From: Phylloscopus collybita
Taxonomy: Eukaryota; Chordata; Aves; Passeriformes; Phylloscopidae
Direction of reading: 5' to 3'
Length of the DNA stretch: 64,000 bases
Assembly (NCBI GenBank): GCA_027886175.1
Contig: JAJNNQ010000023.1
Span: 9,627,001-9,691,000 of the forward strand
Shown: positions 24,363 through 37,065 of the stretch, piece after piece
Layout: every line of letters begins with the position of its first letter
Position numbering within the stretch: the first letter of the stretch is position 1
Notes under the pieces: generated by a model
The model's input: only the letters and a program-made list of their open reading frames with translations
Told to the model about the DNA's origin: nothing
Database searches by the model: none
Position numbers and translations under genes: made by a program

Positions 24363-27300
24363 CATTCCACAGTTTGTGTTACCCCATTAAAAAACATGAA
24401 TAATGGGAAAATGCAAGGTTGTGCTGGAAAGGACCGTGGCTGGGGTGACCACCATCCTCAGGATCCCCATTAAGGCCTCTTGGGGTCCCAGGTGAACTGA
24501 TCTGGACAAGAATGATGGATCAAAGGGAGCTACAGCCCCCTCAGTGCTCAGCTGCTCCTTGACTGGACCCAAGGTTCAAGTTCCTGATCTTTTAACTCAG
24601 CCTTTGAAGTTACTTTCACATTCATTCTCCTGCTCCTAAATATTCCCCTCTGCAGGGATTAAAGCTGGTTGTAAAATATCTCACAAATGTTTACGATCAC
24701 TATTACACCTGTTCCTAGAAGAATTTCACAGTCAATTGAGTCACATTATTCTTTTCATATTGCCCTTTCCTGCCCTGGTATCCAGATTTCCCAATCACAT
24801 GAACCAAGAGAGAGCCCTGGCAGGTTATGAATTCAGAGCATTCTTTCAAGTGTTTTAAAAAACCCAAATCCTCACCAAATGCAGACATGCAAGCCAGGCA
24901 GATAATGAGATGTCTTCAACCAGCTGAACTGCAAGAAAACGAGGGAATGTTTCCTGTAAACATTGCCTCTAAAGCACTGGGATGTGTATGGCCAAGAACT
25001 CAAGCCAGCTGCTATAATTTCTAGATCGATTTTACCCAAATAAAGGCATTCCCACTCTACATCACAGAGCTTTGATCCTTTAAGGAGGAATTTCAGTTAC
25101 CACTGTGAGTTCATACTGATCTGGACACAACCAATACTCCAGCGTGCAAGAGGCTGGGCAGAAAAGCAGGGGAAAAATTTAAGCTTTCTTTGGCATCTAT
25201 TCAGCCTGAATTTCCCAATAGAAAAACAAAAGCTCGGCACTAATGGGTGAAATTCCCCCATGACAGAGTAAGGCTTGTCTTTCAAAGGGGAGTTAAGGCA
25301 GGCACAGTCAGGCCATTTGGAATTAGACTCTACAAAGTCTAGCTAGAAACAGTAATAGGAAATAGAGCCTTTGAGAATCCCTGCTCCCATCAAAATCACC
25401 TGGAAATCCCAGGTGCTGTAAGGAGAGCAGAGTCTCCATTTGTAAAATATTCCTGGCCAGATTTCAATTTTCACTGTGATCACTCACTGCCAATCAACTT
25501 TCACCCCCTTTTCTCCTGTAACCTACTTCAGCTGTTAGCACCAAGCAGCAATAAAAGCAGATCCATGTTCACTCAGAAATCACATTGAAATGCCTTCATG
25601 CAAAGGGAAAAGTTTCACATCCTACACATGAGATTTCACGTGGGAACATCTTTCAGACTTCCAGCACAGAATCATTTTGCCAATAGGAAAAGTCAAGTCC
25701 TGTAGTAAAGGCTGATCTAATAATTATACTCACAAGGATCCCTCCCCATCTCTGAGTGTCCATGAAATTGTCCTAGAGATACCACAGCCATATCCTCCTC
25801 TAGTTCTAAGGAAAATCTTGTCTCATCCACTGAGTTACAGTGCCTTCCAGCACAATGTTCAATAGTTATAGCTCTGTCCTAAAAGTCTAATTGCACAACA
25901 CAGTAAAAATAGATGCAACACGAGCACTTACAAAAATGTACTGCAATGTCAAACAGCTCTGCTAAAAAAACACAATGGCAGGCCTTGGTCCTGCAAAGCC
26001 CCACATGCAGTCACGCTGCTTTTTCACACATTTGGAATAGCTTTTCTAAAATCCATGCAGCTATCCATAACAGGCAAGGCCTTTTGCAGGACCAGGGGAT
26101 TGCTTTACTTGTTCTACTGGTGGAAAATTAGATCTGCTCACTCCTATATAACCTCTTTCAAACAGTATTGAATTACCTCCAAGTTACTAAAATTAGACTA
26201 ACAAATAAATTACTTTGCAGCCGAGCTGATAAAATGTGACTGTTTACATATGATTTAATCCTAGAACTAAGATTAAAGATTACTTCAAACAGAGCCTTTA
26301 TCCACTATGTCATATAAAACTCTGTTTGGTTTCAGCAGAGCTGAGAATGACTTTAACAACCTTGTTAATCACAGATTAAGAATGGAAAAGATCCTACTTG
26401 GCACCAGGTGTGCCATTAATAACAGCTGGGATGCAGGGGAGCTGCAGGATGACCCAGCTGGAGAGCCAAGGAGGAGCTCCAGGGCTGGAGCTGTGCCATG
26501 CCCAGAGCACAGACACGGCTGGGCACAGCAGCTCCAGGGCAGCCCATGGGGACAGGAGCTCCTGAGACCTCCCTTCTCACACCAGCTCTGCCTGAACTCC
26601 TCTAAGCCTGTGGTGGATCCACCTGAAAAGGCAGCAAGTATCCCTGGGAATCCAAAATTGCCCAAATCAGTGGTTTCTAGCCCTAATGAAGTCCCCTCCC
26701 TTTTTGTTGGTTTGTCTTGGATGAAAAAAGGCATAAGGCTGATGTTCTCACTTCTCCCTTGGCAAGGGCACCATGGGCACGTGTTTAAATATGTGCTAAG
26801 GCCCTTGTCCATCTCTGGGAAAGCCCAGCACTCCAGAGGCACAGGCAGAGGCTGAGCACAGCCTTTGTTGGCACAGCCAGTAGAGCTCCTGCCACCCTCC
26901 TCTCTGGAGCCCACAGGCACCTGGCACCAAGGCCAGGCTCAGGGCCAGGCACCTGGGCACTTCTCAGGGCAGCTGCCATCTGCCAGCCCCTCACCTGGCC
27001 ATCACTGTGCCTTCTGCCCTCCCTCTCTCCACGGGACTCCTCTGCAGTGCTCCATGGGACTGGTACAGCCACCCTACGCCCTCCAAGAACATCTCTCTGC
27101 TGGGGTGGGAACCCAGCCACTCTCAGGTTAGAGTGTGCTCCATGGCTGACTTGCAGGCACTGTCATGGAACAGATGTGAGGTGGAAATGGGCTGGAGCAG
27201 GAAGAAGGTCCAGGCCTACAGGACCCTGAGCCTCAACTGCAGCCCTGCAAGGTCCTGTCTGCTCATCCAAGGCAGACTTCCAGCACCACAGGCTTTCCCA

Positions 27301-27402
27301 ACCCCACCAAACCACACAGGGAGAAGAGAAAATCTGTTCCACATTAAACATATCTAACAATCATTTTTAAGCACAACCACAAAGGCTTTGCCTGAGTAGC
27401 CC
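24363..27402. other. No gene seen
   Basis: 24363-24640 could be the body of the putative retrocopy but nothing is recognised. 26400-27300 is GC-rich and yields opposing 182- and 183-codon frames, a sign of chance openness. No repeats identified. Confidence 0.45.
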
Positions 27403-27466
27403 TTCTCATACTCATTTTGGGGGACCTCCCATGCAGTCCCAAGGTCCCCCAAAATGAATCAGAGAG
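27403..27466. repeat. Hairpin: 16-bp perfect stem plus 5-bp outer stem
   Basis: The arm 27412-27427 (TCATTTTGGGGGACCT) is perfectly complementary to 27442-27457, with a 14-nt loop. After a small internal loop, the five outer bases 27403-27407 pair with 27462-27466, including one G.U. The total is about 64 nt, in the size range of small microRNA precursors, but no known mature microRNA is recognised. Confidence 0.75.
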
Positions 27467-28019
27467 ACTTTGCACATCAGAGCAGTCTGGTTGCAACAGC
27501 TGCCCTGCGTAGAAGCACTGGACAATAACAAGCTTTCCCACCAAAAACTCACTACAGAAACTTTGCAAACCCATCTTTTAGGTTTTAGCTCTTGCTCTGC
27601 AAAACCGAGGTCTATATGGGCAGCACACAGCACATTGGGATGGAATCCAAGGATCTAGCTGGCATTGCCAGCCCCAGCTCACCTCCAGCATGTGAAGTCA
27701 GCATTGCCAGCCTGACTGACCACCTACAGGTGAATTATCTCCAAGTTGTTTGTTGTAGTCAAGACAGAAAATAAAGAGGGGACAGACATTTCTTTCCCCA
27801 GGATCATTGTAGATGTTTGTTATAAATCTCCCAGAGATAAAAAGCAGAAGATCTGGAATCCTCCCTTCTGCTGTGCAGTAGATAAGCTGTGATTCAGCAT
27901 GAAAGTCCTCCTGATTTTTTCCTGGTTCCCATTACTACAGTGCCGAAATATCCCATTGTGAAGCAAAGTCTCCCCCTGCGAGGTGCAGTGCCAATGCACA
28001 AGAACCATCAGGGGGTTTA
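27467..28019. other. Nothing recognised
   Basis: Unique sequence. ATTGCCAGCC occurs twice at about 27665 and 27703. Frames are short and overlapping. Confidence 0.5.
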
Positions 28020-28360
28020 CAAAAGAGAAGAGCAATCCTGGCGCCGGATATTCTGAAAACTCTGTGCAGCCGACCTTTGGAAAGCAATTCCGAAATCCCT
28101 CTCATCAAAACAGAGGCTCCTAAAATCACTTCTCATATTTTATAATGCTGGTCAGCTCTCTGCCCTGACAATTTAGCAGTGGAATTCAAGTTTATGATCC
28201 ATACTCCACAGCCTTTACTTGCTGCAATTTACTGCACGTTAAGGCCCAGGCAATTGCAGAGAGCACGCACAGAATCCTCCTCCTGCTTATATTGCATGTG
28301 GTTTGCATTGTTTAGCTTTCATTGTGTGCTCCATGCCATTAATGCCTTGTGCTCCTTCAG
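28020..28360. other. Low-repeat block, candidate conserved non-coding element
   Basis: Mixed-composition, non-repetitive DNA with TTTACTTGCTGCAATTTACT, CAGGCAATTGCAGAG and CCATTAATGCC words. No gene-like frame is present. Conservation untested. Confidence 0.2.
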
Positions 28361-30359
28361 CATCTCCCAGGAGAAGGACTCAACAGTGTACAAAGGTAAA
28401 TGCAGGTGAAGAACAGACCAAGCCTGGCAGAACCCTCCACTCTGTGACTATTTTGACAATTTGAAGTTGTCTTGTAAAGTGCTGAGTGGTGCCTTTCTGT
28501 TCCTGCAAGAAGCGTGCGTTCCTCTGCAAAGTGCTGCCAGGCTGGTGCAGGACCAGACTGGTTTATCCCTGCAGTTCCCCTGGCAGGCACTGGGGAAGTG
28601 GCTCTGAGCTCTCTGCCCTTTCCACAGCGCCGAGCCAGTGCCTGCACGTACCCATTTCCTTGGGAAGCTCTGGAAAAGGGCAAAGCTGAAAAATGCACTG
28701 CTGTGCAGCCAGCCCTGATCCAGCTCCTCCTCCCCTGCAAGTCCCGAGGGCTTTACTAGCATGCTACTGTCAGTACCAGGAAAAAAGGAAATTCTCCTGA
28801 AGGTGTTTGGGAGCCAGGACTAAGTGTGCTGACAATTATTTTCTTTGCACAGAGCTGCCATGCGTTCAGCTTTTCCTGAATAGTTCTTTTTTTCCTCACA
28901 CCAATCATGCATAGCAGAATTAGAAGACTCTATATATTTGCTGAAAAGGTGGAATTTTCAAAGGGAAGTAGAGATAAGCAACTGCTTGTCTAGGATTCCT
29001 GAGTAACCAGCAGTCAGTTTGAGAGTAGCAGATGCTGGACCTTTGGCATTCTTGGTTTTGTCACACATACATAAGGATCAGCTACACAACAGACACGTGG
29101 CCCTGAAGATCTGAGCCTGCTCTGTGCTTCTGAAACATCCCCAGTGTCTGAGGTTACCCTGTGTGTGCAGATCAACTGCACAGAACACACGCACAGGATG
29201 CTCCCTGCAAATGCTGCATTCATTGTGCCAACGGACAGATTTCTGCAAGGAAATATTTACCTCCACTTGGCTTTTAGCAAGTTTTCCTGTACCTCAGCCT
29301 GTCAGTGGGATGCTGTCATCAACCCACAAATCCTGCAAACACCCAGGACAGATATAATTTCAGTTGAATCAAAAAGGTCACCCAAGAGCAGCACAATAAC
29401 ACAACCAACTCAATCACACGGGGTATTTGTCAGATCTTGTTCCCGTGTGCTCGTCTCAAATCTGACTCTCCTTAGATTCTGACTGAGCCATCACACTTCT
29501 GCCTGTGCCCCTGGTACTCAGACATATGTTCAGCTTTGGTTAAATTTGACTTCTTGTTGTGTTATGCAACTGAGCTTTACTCAGTGTTATCTTTTGATTG
29601 ACTCCTCCACTATTCCCCTCCCAATGGATTTATCTGAGGCCAATGACAGCCAGCAAATACCCACTAGAACTCTTGTCTTTGGCAGCACATGCTGGCAGTA
29701 AGTGTTTTCAGGCAGTTTGAGAAGTGGGTGTCACTTACATTAGCTCACTCTAAAATCTTGACTCACCCTTCATGCACATAATCCCTCCTGCAAATTCTAG
29801 GCCATGGATTTTCATAGAGTTTCCAAAGAAGGTGTGAGGGCCGCTGACTGAGCTAATTTAGTTCCTATTGATTTATCTTGTCTCCTTTCATGGCAGCAAA
29901 TTGTAAATGCTTCCTTTGCTTCACTCAGTGTTTGCTCCCTGTGTGACAAGTCTCTAGCATTGATGGAATGTGTTGGTGAGAAGTGCCTTGATGTCTGCTT
30001 TCAATATCACAGAGACAGAGCCATCATGCACTGACAGTCCCACTTTGGGAGAGCTGTCTACCTAGTTACCCAGAGAGGAAAGCTGGGCCCTGTGACGTGA
30101 AGCCTCCATAGTAAGACACAAATAAAACTCCAGAATTCTGACAATAAATAAACCTGTCTTTAGCACTGGAGGTCAGACTTGCTGTCACTGTGGGGCAAAG
30201 AAGTGGAAGTCCATGGTACAGCAATGCAATAGAGGAAAACTGATGCTTCATTAGTGTGAGCAAAGGCAAGTCCATCCAGCCTTTTGTGTTTAATTAGGGC
30301 TTGATCCAGTCCTGAGCCCTGAGAAAGGCCTGTGTTCCAGCTGCTTTTAGTTCTCACTC
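28361..30359. other. No gene seen
   Basis: Unique intermediate-GC DNA with overlapping frames up to 127 codons on the minus strand (28357-28740), without motifs. Confidence 0.5.
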
Positions 30360-31420
30360 TTGATTTGAGTACTAATCATATATTTTTTGCAAATATAGCA
30401 TGAAGCATTCCCTCTAGGGAAAAGGACATTTAGATGGAGCCTACAAAGACCATAAATTTTCTCTTTGGTTATAATTATGCAACTATATTAATGTTGTTTT
30501 TTAATGAACAAAACAAGTGACTTAATCTTTATAATTACACATTTGAAAAGAAGAAATGTTACAGATGCCTTTTGCAGTGTGTTTCCTCTGCCTCCTGCAC
30601 TGGGAATCCCAGCCTGTGCCTCTGAAGGAGATATGCTGGGACTGGCATTTGCCAGCTCAAATCCACAAACTTCTGGTTGTGCCAGTTTGTGAATTACAGA
30701 CCTGCTCTCTGCAAATGACTGGTTTTCAAAGCAAAGTCAGCCATCATTTCAAAGGTTGAAAAAGAAATCTATCATAAATCAGTGTATGTGGATTTTATTT
30801 ATAAAGATCTAATTAAATTTTCTTCTGTAGCCCCAAAATGCTGTTTACACACGCAGTGTGTATTTTTTCTTTCTCTTTTTGGCCATGAGTACAAGCAATA
30901 TACCTTATAATTCTCTTCCTCCGTAATATGCCTGGTTTTTATGCTGGTAAAGTAAAATCTTAGCCTATTGTAGCTTGTTACAGTGCACTATAGAATTTTT
31001 ATAGTATGTTACAGTCTGGTTTGGAGATCACCCAACCAAGCAATCTGCTTTCTTTTAAAAAATAACATAAAATACTGCATTTTTCATAATGTGTATAAAG
31101 CCATGCAGAAATCCAAGCACAGAAAATAAACAGAGCATTGCCAACACCAAGCACTTAGCAGTCCTGTCCTAGGCCACAAAATCACATGTTTGCCTTACAA
31201 ATCTTGTGATTCCAAAGAAACATAATTTTGGGTTTCCTCTATTTGCCCTTCTTCCTTTTAAAACTTTTTGGTTGTTTTTAAGCTATTCTATACAATCACA
31301 AAAGTTGTCAATTTACCTTCAGCTTTAAAGAATGCTGAAATTATCACATAATTACAGCATAGGAGGAACCAGAGCTTTGAAAAATAACTGTAACAAAATC
31401 TATGGTAAAACTGCAAAAGT
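30360..31420. other. Long AT-rich stretch
   Basis: About 1 kb of AT-rich DNA with ordinary words and a direct repeat of GTTACAGT near 30980 and 31010. No frame, repeat family or clear regulatory cluster is recognised. Confidence 0.2.
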
Positions 31421-33029
31421 TGGTGCCACTGCAGGCTGAAAGCCACAACCTGGCATAGAACAGACACATCCTCACCCCTTTTAACCCTCTCTGGGATGCT
31501 CAGAGAGCTAAGCAGGAGCTAAGACTGCCCTAAACACATGCAGCAGTTGCTTGTCTCTACTCCCCTTTGAAAATACCAAATTTTCAGCTTACTATTTGGC
31601 AGGTTTTCTGCTACCAAAACAAACAGGATTCCAGGCTGGAAAGGGTATTTCAAAATAGCATGAAATGTTTAGCTCAACCTAAAATATCACTTCATTTAGC
31701 AGAGTTTTGAAAACTTTTTTTCCCCCAGGAAACATTGAAAAGAAGGTATCATTGATCAACCCACAGCAGGCACTGCTTCTTCCAGTTGTTCTGCACAACT
31801 CTCAGTCAGGGAGCTGTTGTTCTCACTGCTCTTGTGCTGGTTCAGCTTCCATGGAGAGACATCCATGCCCTTCCTTAAGGACAGGCAAGTCTGGTGCCAC
31901 TGAGTGCTTGACCAAACCCTCGTGTGGCTGGGGCTCACCCAGGGATCAGGGCTGCACAAAGGGTTCTGGTGCTGTTGTGGTTTTATACACAAAAGTCACA
32001 CAGAGCTCCCACAGCTCTACAGGACACTTGTGAGTTACTGTGTTTGTCACAGGGTAAGAGCAGCACCATACCCTGTACACTGGAATCATGGCTTGGGAAG
32101 GGCTGGGCTGCACTCTCATCCTGCACCTGCACCCAGATGCTTCAAGTTCACAAGGTGGGCCTGCTCGGACTTCCCTGGTGAAACAAAAGCACTTCAGTGT
32201 AGTCAGCAGGGCCAGACAAACAAGCATTAATGACAGGTCATCTGTCTTCTGCAGCCCAACCTCAGGCAGGACTCAAAGGCCTTGCAGTAACAACATGTGT
32301 GCCAAGTACCTCTCCTTGGCTCTGCCCTGTGCCTGGAGTCAGCACCAAATCCTGGGCAGAGCAGGGCTCATTGCTCACTGCCCCAGGCTGTCCTGATTCC
32401 TGAGACACTCCTGGATCTGCTTAGGAGTGGTTTTGGTGAGCCTCCACCAAAGCAGTCAAAACCCAGCTGCAGACTGGGGAGCTGGGAACTGATTTTAGTG
32501 TCCAGGGCCAAGAGCTCAAGGCCCAGTCATGTAAATGATGTGCACAAGGAGCCCTTCCTTGAGCAGCCCCACAGCTCCATGCACGGATCCATTTACAGAT
32601 GATTTGTTCTGGAGTACATTAATTAGAGGCATCTTTCAATGCAGCACTGGTTGCCAGCAGAAGGATTGTGAGCAGCAGATCTGTTCTCAGTGTTGACATG
32701 CAAGGGTAGCATCACTTCAGCAGTGATAGGAAGGTGTTGAAGGGATAAAGCCCACCCTCCCAGTAAGTCCAGCTCTGGAATCACAGCAGGCCATGAGCCA
32801 GCCAGGCACTGATTTGCTCTGTTCCACAGCCCCAGCACTAACACTGAGCAAGTGCCTGTGGGATTGCAAAAACCTCACTCTGTGCTCAGCATGCTCATAG
32901 GCAAAAGGCAAAGCTTTGGGGATGCTAATGAACAAAGTGGTTGGGGAAAGATCCATTTCAGGTGCCCAATTCCTACTGCCAAATCCCCTGGAGTTTGAAG
33001 GACACACACTGAACTGCAAACTCAGGGCC
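31421..33029. other. No gene seen
   Basis: Several 100-codon frames on both strands without domains. Ends at the 33030 hairpin. Confidence 0.5.
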
Positions 33030-33072
33030 TCAGTGCTGCTGTGGAGTGGCTCACACTCCACAGCAGCATTGA
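33030..33072. repeat. Hairpin: 19-bp stem, 5-nt loop
   Basis: The arm 33030-33048 (TCAGTGCTGCTGTGGAGTG) pairs with 33054-33072 across the loop GCTCA. The only non-Watson-Crick position is one G.U pair in plus-strand RNA. The match ends abruptly at both outer edges. It looks like a local inverted duplication. The stem is shorter than a usual microRNA precursor, so a microRNA is not favoured. Confidence 0.85.
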
Positions 33073-34969
33073 AAATACCAAATACCAAATGGCTCACACT
33101 GACCTCCCCGAGATCACAAAGGGGGTGTGGACCTCCCCCAGCAATGCAGGGAGAATCAGACCTGCTCTGTCACCTTCTCCATCAAAGCACACAGTGTGAA
33201 CCAGACAACTTCCCCTTGCTGAGACAGGCTGGGTTGGAGTGTAGCAGCATTAATGGCCAAGCATCCATGTCCACAGCCATCACAAGAGACCCCCTTGGTC
33301 CCATGGGACACTAGGCCCTGTTCCCATCAGCTGACAAAGGCCTTTTGCTCTAGGAGGAAAAAAAAAAAAAGAAATAAAAAAGTAGCATGGTCCTCTGTGA
33401 AATTCCATTGTTCCTAAAATGTCCCCTTGCATCTACCTCAGGCCACGCTGTGAGTCAGTTTGACACATACAAGGGCTGTTTCGCAAGGCAGCGTTCTGTG
33501 TGCCCAGATGTGATCAATCACACAGAGCAAATAACCCTCTCCAACAGCTACCCAGTTCCAGCAAGGGCAAATGTCACGCCTGTGGGGTGGCAAGCCCACA
33601 AGCCTTCACACCCACACGGGGCAGGGTCCTCAGAGATCACAGTACTTGTGAGAAAAGGGTCTCGTGAACGTCATCCTAACGCCATGTCCCCCATCAGTGA
33701 GTGTACTATGCAAGAATGATTTCTGTCCTGAAAAATGAATCAAATTCTGCCCAGCTTTTAGGCCAAAGCAGCTCCCATGTCCACAGCGAGCTGCGAGGCT
33801 CCAGGAGTTGTCTTAATATCTACGGGGCACTCACAAACTCATGACATTAATTTGTACATAGTTGCTAATAGCATGAGAAGGTTGTGGGTCTGCTGGCACA
33901 GCCTGAGCTCTCATATAGGATGGAGGGTGGATAAGAGAACAGACTGAGGTCAATATGAAGTGAAGAACTGTTCAGGAATGTCCTGCTGAAACAGCCCCTG
34001 AACTCTGTGAAGACTTTGCAAGCAGCACTGTGAACAGCTTTCTATTAGGTTTTGGCCCTCAGCTTGTAAGGGCAAACCCACAATTAAAACAGGCTGCAAA
34101 ACCAGGAAAAATAGCAGCACAGAGTGCCACAAATCCCCTGAGAGGAGAAATTCTTCATCCAGTGTCCGGGCAAACAGTCAGTGCAGATGTAATGGCAGAG
34201 GTTTCTGCAGCCTCTGCTGCAAGGTTTCCCCCGGGTGTCCCAGCACAGGAGGGCAGCTCTCCAGGGGAGGCAGTCACAGGGCAGGCTGGGGACAGCCTCC
34301 AGACCTGCCCGGGACAGGCAGGGAGGTGCCTCCCAGATCAACACGTGCTCCTACAAACTCCTCCTGTGCTGCAGGAGCCATCCCCAGTGAGGGTGGGTGT
34401 CTTCAGGCCAGGGCTCAGATCTGAATGGGGTGGGTGAGACAAGATGTTCCACTTGTATCCTTGTAACCTCTGCTCTAAACAAAGGGGCAAAGCCATTAAG
34501 TAAGACAAAAGCAAATAAAAAAACTGGATGGTGAAAGAGCCCATGTGTGTGGAAAACACGGTATTGACCCAATAGGGCAGGGAGCAAAAATTGCAGCTAA
34601 GAATCACAGCTTAGGACAGCATGGATTGCTCTGAACCAGAGCAACATATTTACACTCCTGTGTCACAAAATCTCCTTTTCTCAAGGCAGCACCCAGCAAT
34701 CTGGGCAGCAGGTTGTCCAGTGGCACTGCGTGTGAGGATGGCAGGAAACCCTCCCTGTGGAGGAGCCAAATGCTCCAGGAGCACTTACCCACAGCAGAAC
34801 GTGAGCTACAGCACCCTCCACAAAGAGCTGTCTTGCTAATTGAGCAAGCCAAGGCTTTTCTGGAAGGAAAACAAATGTATCTGCAGACAGGCTAAAACAA
34901 TAAAGGAAAATTTAAAAGGCTGAACAAAGGGACTGGAAAGTCAGTGACAGAAGTTAAAATCTCAGTAGC
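33073..34969. other. No gene seen
   Basis: Contains the A-rich tract at 33358 and a 135-codon frame (34030-34437) without recognisable domain. No repeat family. Confidence 0.5.
33358..33382 (+). repeat. A-rich microsatellite
   Basis: Thirteen A, then GAAATAAAAAAG. Simple A-rich tract with no associated element. Confidence 0.8.
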
Positions 34970-35320
34970 AGCTGCCTGCAAGCGGGCAGCGGGGGCCGCG
35001 CACCAGCCAGGACTCGCTGCCTCCCCCTCACCTGCCCTGCCGGGGAAAGAGGAGGCGCAGGACCAGAAATCCAAAAAGATGTTTCACGCAGCGCTAAATC
35101 ATCAAAGCCAGAATCCGCATCTAGCATTCAAAAAAAGAGAGCAGTGCTGCAGCCGTGCTGTCCCCTTGGGGAGGAGCCAAACGCCAGGGAAAGACGGAGC
35201 TGTCGGGGCTGAGCCGGGAGGAGACGCACCAGGGGCACCCGGGACAGGAGGTGGCTGCCAAGGCAGCCTGAGCGCGGCAGGGAGCAGGGAGCTCCCTCGG
35301 GGAGCTGGAAAGATTACACA
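34970..35320. promoter_or_regulatory. Weak CpG cluster
   Basis: Two CpG-rich patches (about 34980-35060 and 35180-35290) flank a CpG-poor middle. Frequency is clearly above the surrounding DNA but below a classical island. A 146-codon plus-strand frame crosses it without recognisable domains. It may be a weak or decaying CpG island. Confidence 0.45.
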
Positions 35321-35699
35321 GCTTCATCATAGACCATTTCCAAACAGAAGGATGAAGACTTTATTCCTCCTGTGCTTCAGCTGAATCAGCTGTAAGGCTG
35401 CAGACCTACAGGGTGGGGATGTAACATCCTGAATCCCTTGTGAGACCTTGTGGTCACCTTGAGGCAATGGCTGGTCATGGGAGCAGGGACACTCAGGAGG
35501 GAAATTCCCAGTGCTCTGTTGTGCTTTGATAACCAAACCTGCAGGATGAAGGAATTTGTCATTCTTCACAGTCATCAAGACCGTGGCAGAGCAAAATACA
35601 TTTTTCCAGGAGAGACCCATCTACAAGTGGCCATCTTCTCCAACACAAACCTCAAGCCTTTGGCAGATATTTAAGGATGATTATAGGGAGATTCTCACC
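35321..35699. other. Nothing recognised
   Basis: Short unique stretch right of the weak CpG cluster. Confidence 0.5.
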
Positions 35700-36300
35700 T
35701 TCTAGGAAAATTAGGATGTGCCTAAATTAATTTATATTTCCTACTTCTGAGCCTGACATTTCCTTTAATGCCTCAAGAGAGGGGTTTCCTTCCAGCATTC
35801 ACAGACAAAGCCCTCCAGAGCACCATTAATGGAGCTGCTTTCCATGGCTGTAGGTGCCCGGCCTCTGGGAGTGCAGTGAGCAGCCCCAGAACTGCTTGCC
35901 TCTGGAAGCAATTACTTAATGCAGGAACCCGCCTAAATCCTGGTCTAACTGCTAAATTAGATGTTAATTGTTGTGTTGATATTCTGTTCTCCCTGACTGT
36001 CACAGCTGGAACTGCTGCCTGTTGCATTGCTGCAGCACTGCTCTGGATGCTTCAGCCAAGGCAGGGGTTGGTGTGATTAATCCAGCCCATCTCCTTTCAC
36101 ACACTGTGGGCCATATTTGTGGGGTAAAATCCAGTCATTCCTTTGATGTGACACATTTCATAGGCACAACTGAAAACTACTGGCTTATTTCAACAGGAAA
36201 TAAGGAATTCTGGATTTACAGCATGAGACTAAAAGGAAAGTTAGAATTTGCCTATCTTTGACAATTAATTGTGAGGAATAAAAGGTGTGAATTTAAAGCA
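35700..36300. other. Low-repeat block, candidate conserved non-coding element
   Basis: Contains CACCATTAATGGAGC, GCAATTACTTAATG, TTAGATGTTAATTG and GTGATTAATCC, all TAAT-core words, in otherwise mixed DNA. A 102-codon frame (35768-36076) shows no domain. Regulatory status is inference. Confidence 0.25.
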
Positions 36301-37041
36301 CAGTAGTCATTACTGAATTGTTCCTCAAAGATACTCTTCATTCTGGAAGAAAACAGTAGAATTTTGGAAAAAGTGTTCCAGAGTAGTACTGTGCTATTTT
36401 GCAACTCTGGAGTCCCAAGTCTAGCAGTGAAGATTTAGCAAGATGGCCATTTTATGCTTTACCTTCTGGCCCATCAGAGAAACTCCCTTCCACCTTATTT
36501 TTTCAAAACCAGTTCACTTTCTCTCCTGAAAACAGTTTCTGTTTATAAAGGCAGTGGGAAATTCTACAGGGCTCACCTGCACCACTTCCTTTCAGCATTA
36601 GCTTTTATTACTTTTATTTAAAGTGGAAAAAAATCACACAGCAAAGAAAACCAAGCATTTGTAGGAGTATGGCAACGTTTTCCATACATGCTTTCCCCAT
36701 GAGTCAGGGTCCATCCTGCGCACTGACACATCCTGCAGACTTGCTCCAACTCGTGGGGCAAAGCCATGGGTGTGCACAGCACAGGGAGACACCCAGAGAA
36801 AACAGAGGGGAAACTGCATCCCAGGAGCTGCCACAGGAGACACAGCTCCCCAGGCATTTTCTCCCAGGATATCAGTGTGCTGGCTGCTCACTTTGCTCTG
36901 CACTGTGAGAATTGTGCAGGTGCTAGAAAGCAGCTCTTTGGTGATGGGCTCAGGACATTTGGAGGAGCTCTGACAGCTCTGAGAGGCTGCAGTTACAATA
37001 AACACCCCTGTGCATCTCACAGCTTCTGCTGAAACTGGGAA

Positions 37042-37065
37042 ACTCAGGCTTGTCTAAGCCTGAGT
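37042..37065. repeat. Small hairpin: 10-bp perfect stem, 4-nt loop
   Basis: ACTCAGGCTT and AAGCCTGAGT pair across the loop GTCT. A two-base bulge and four more pairs (GGAA/TTCC) extend the stem outward. It could be incidental. Confidence 0.6.

Noticed and set aside
26307..26920. Opposing 182- and 183-codon open frames
   Set aside because: Both strands are open in the same GC-rich stretch and neither translation shows a motif; this is expected from low stop-codon density.
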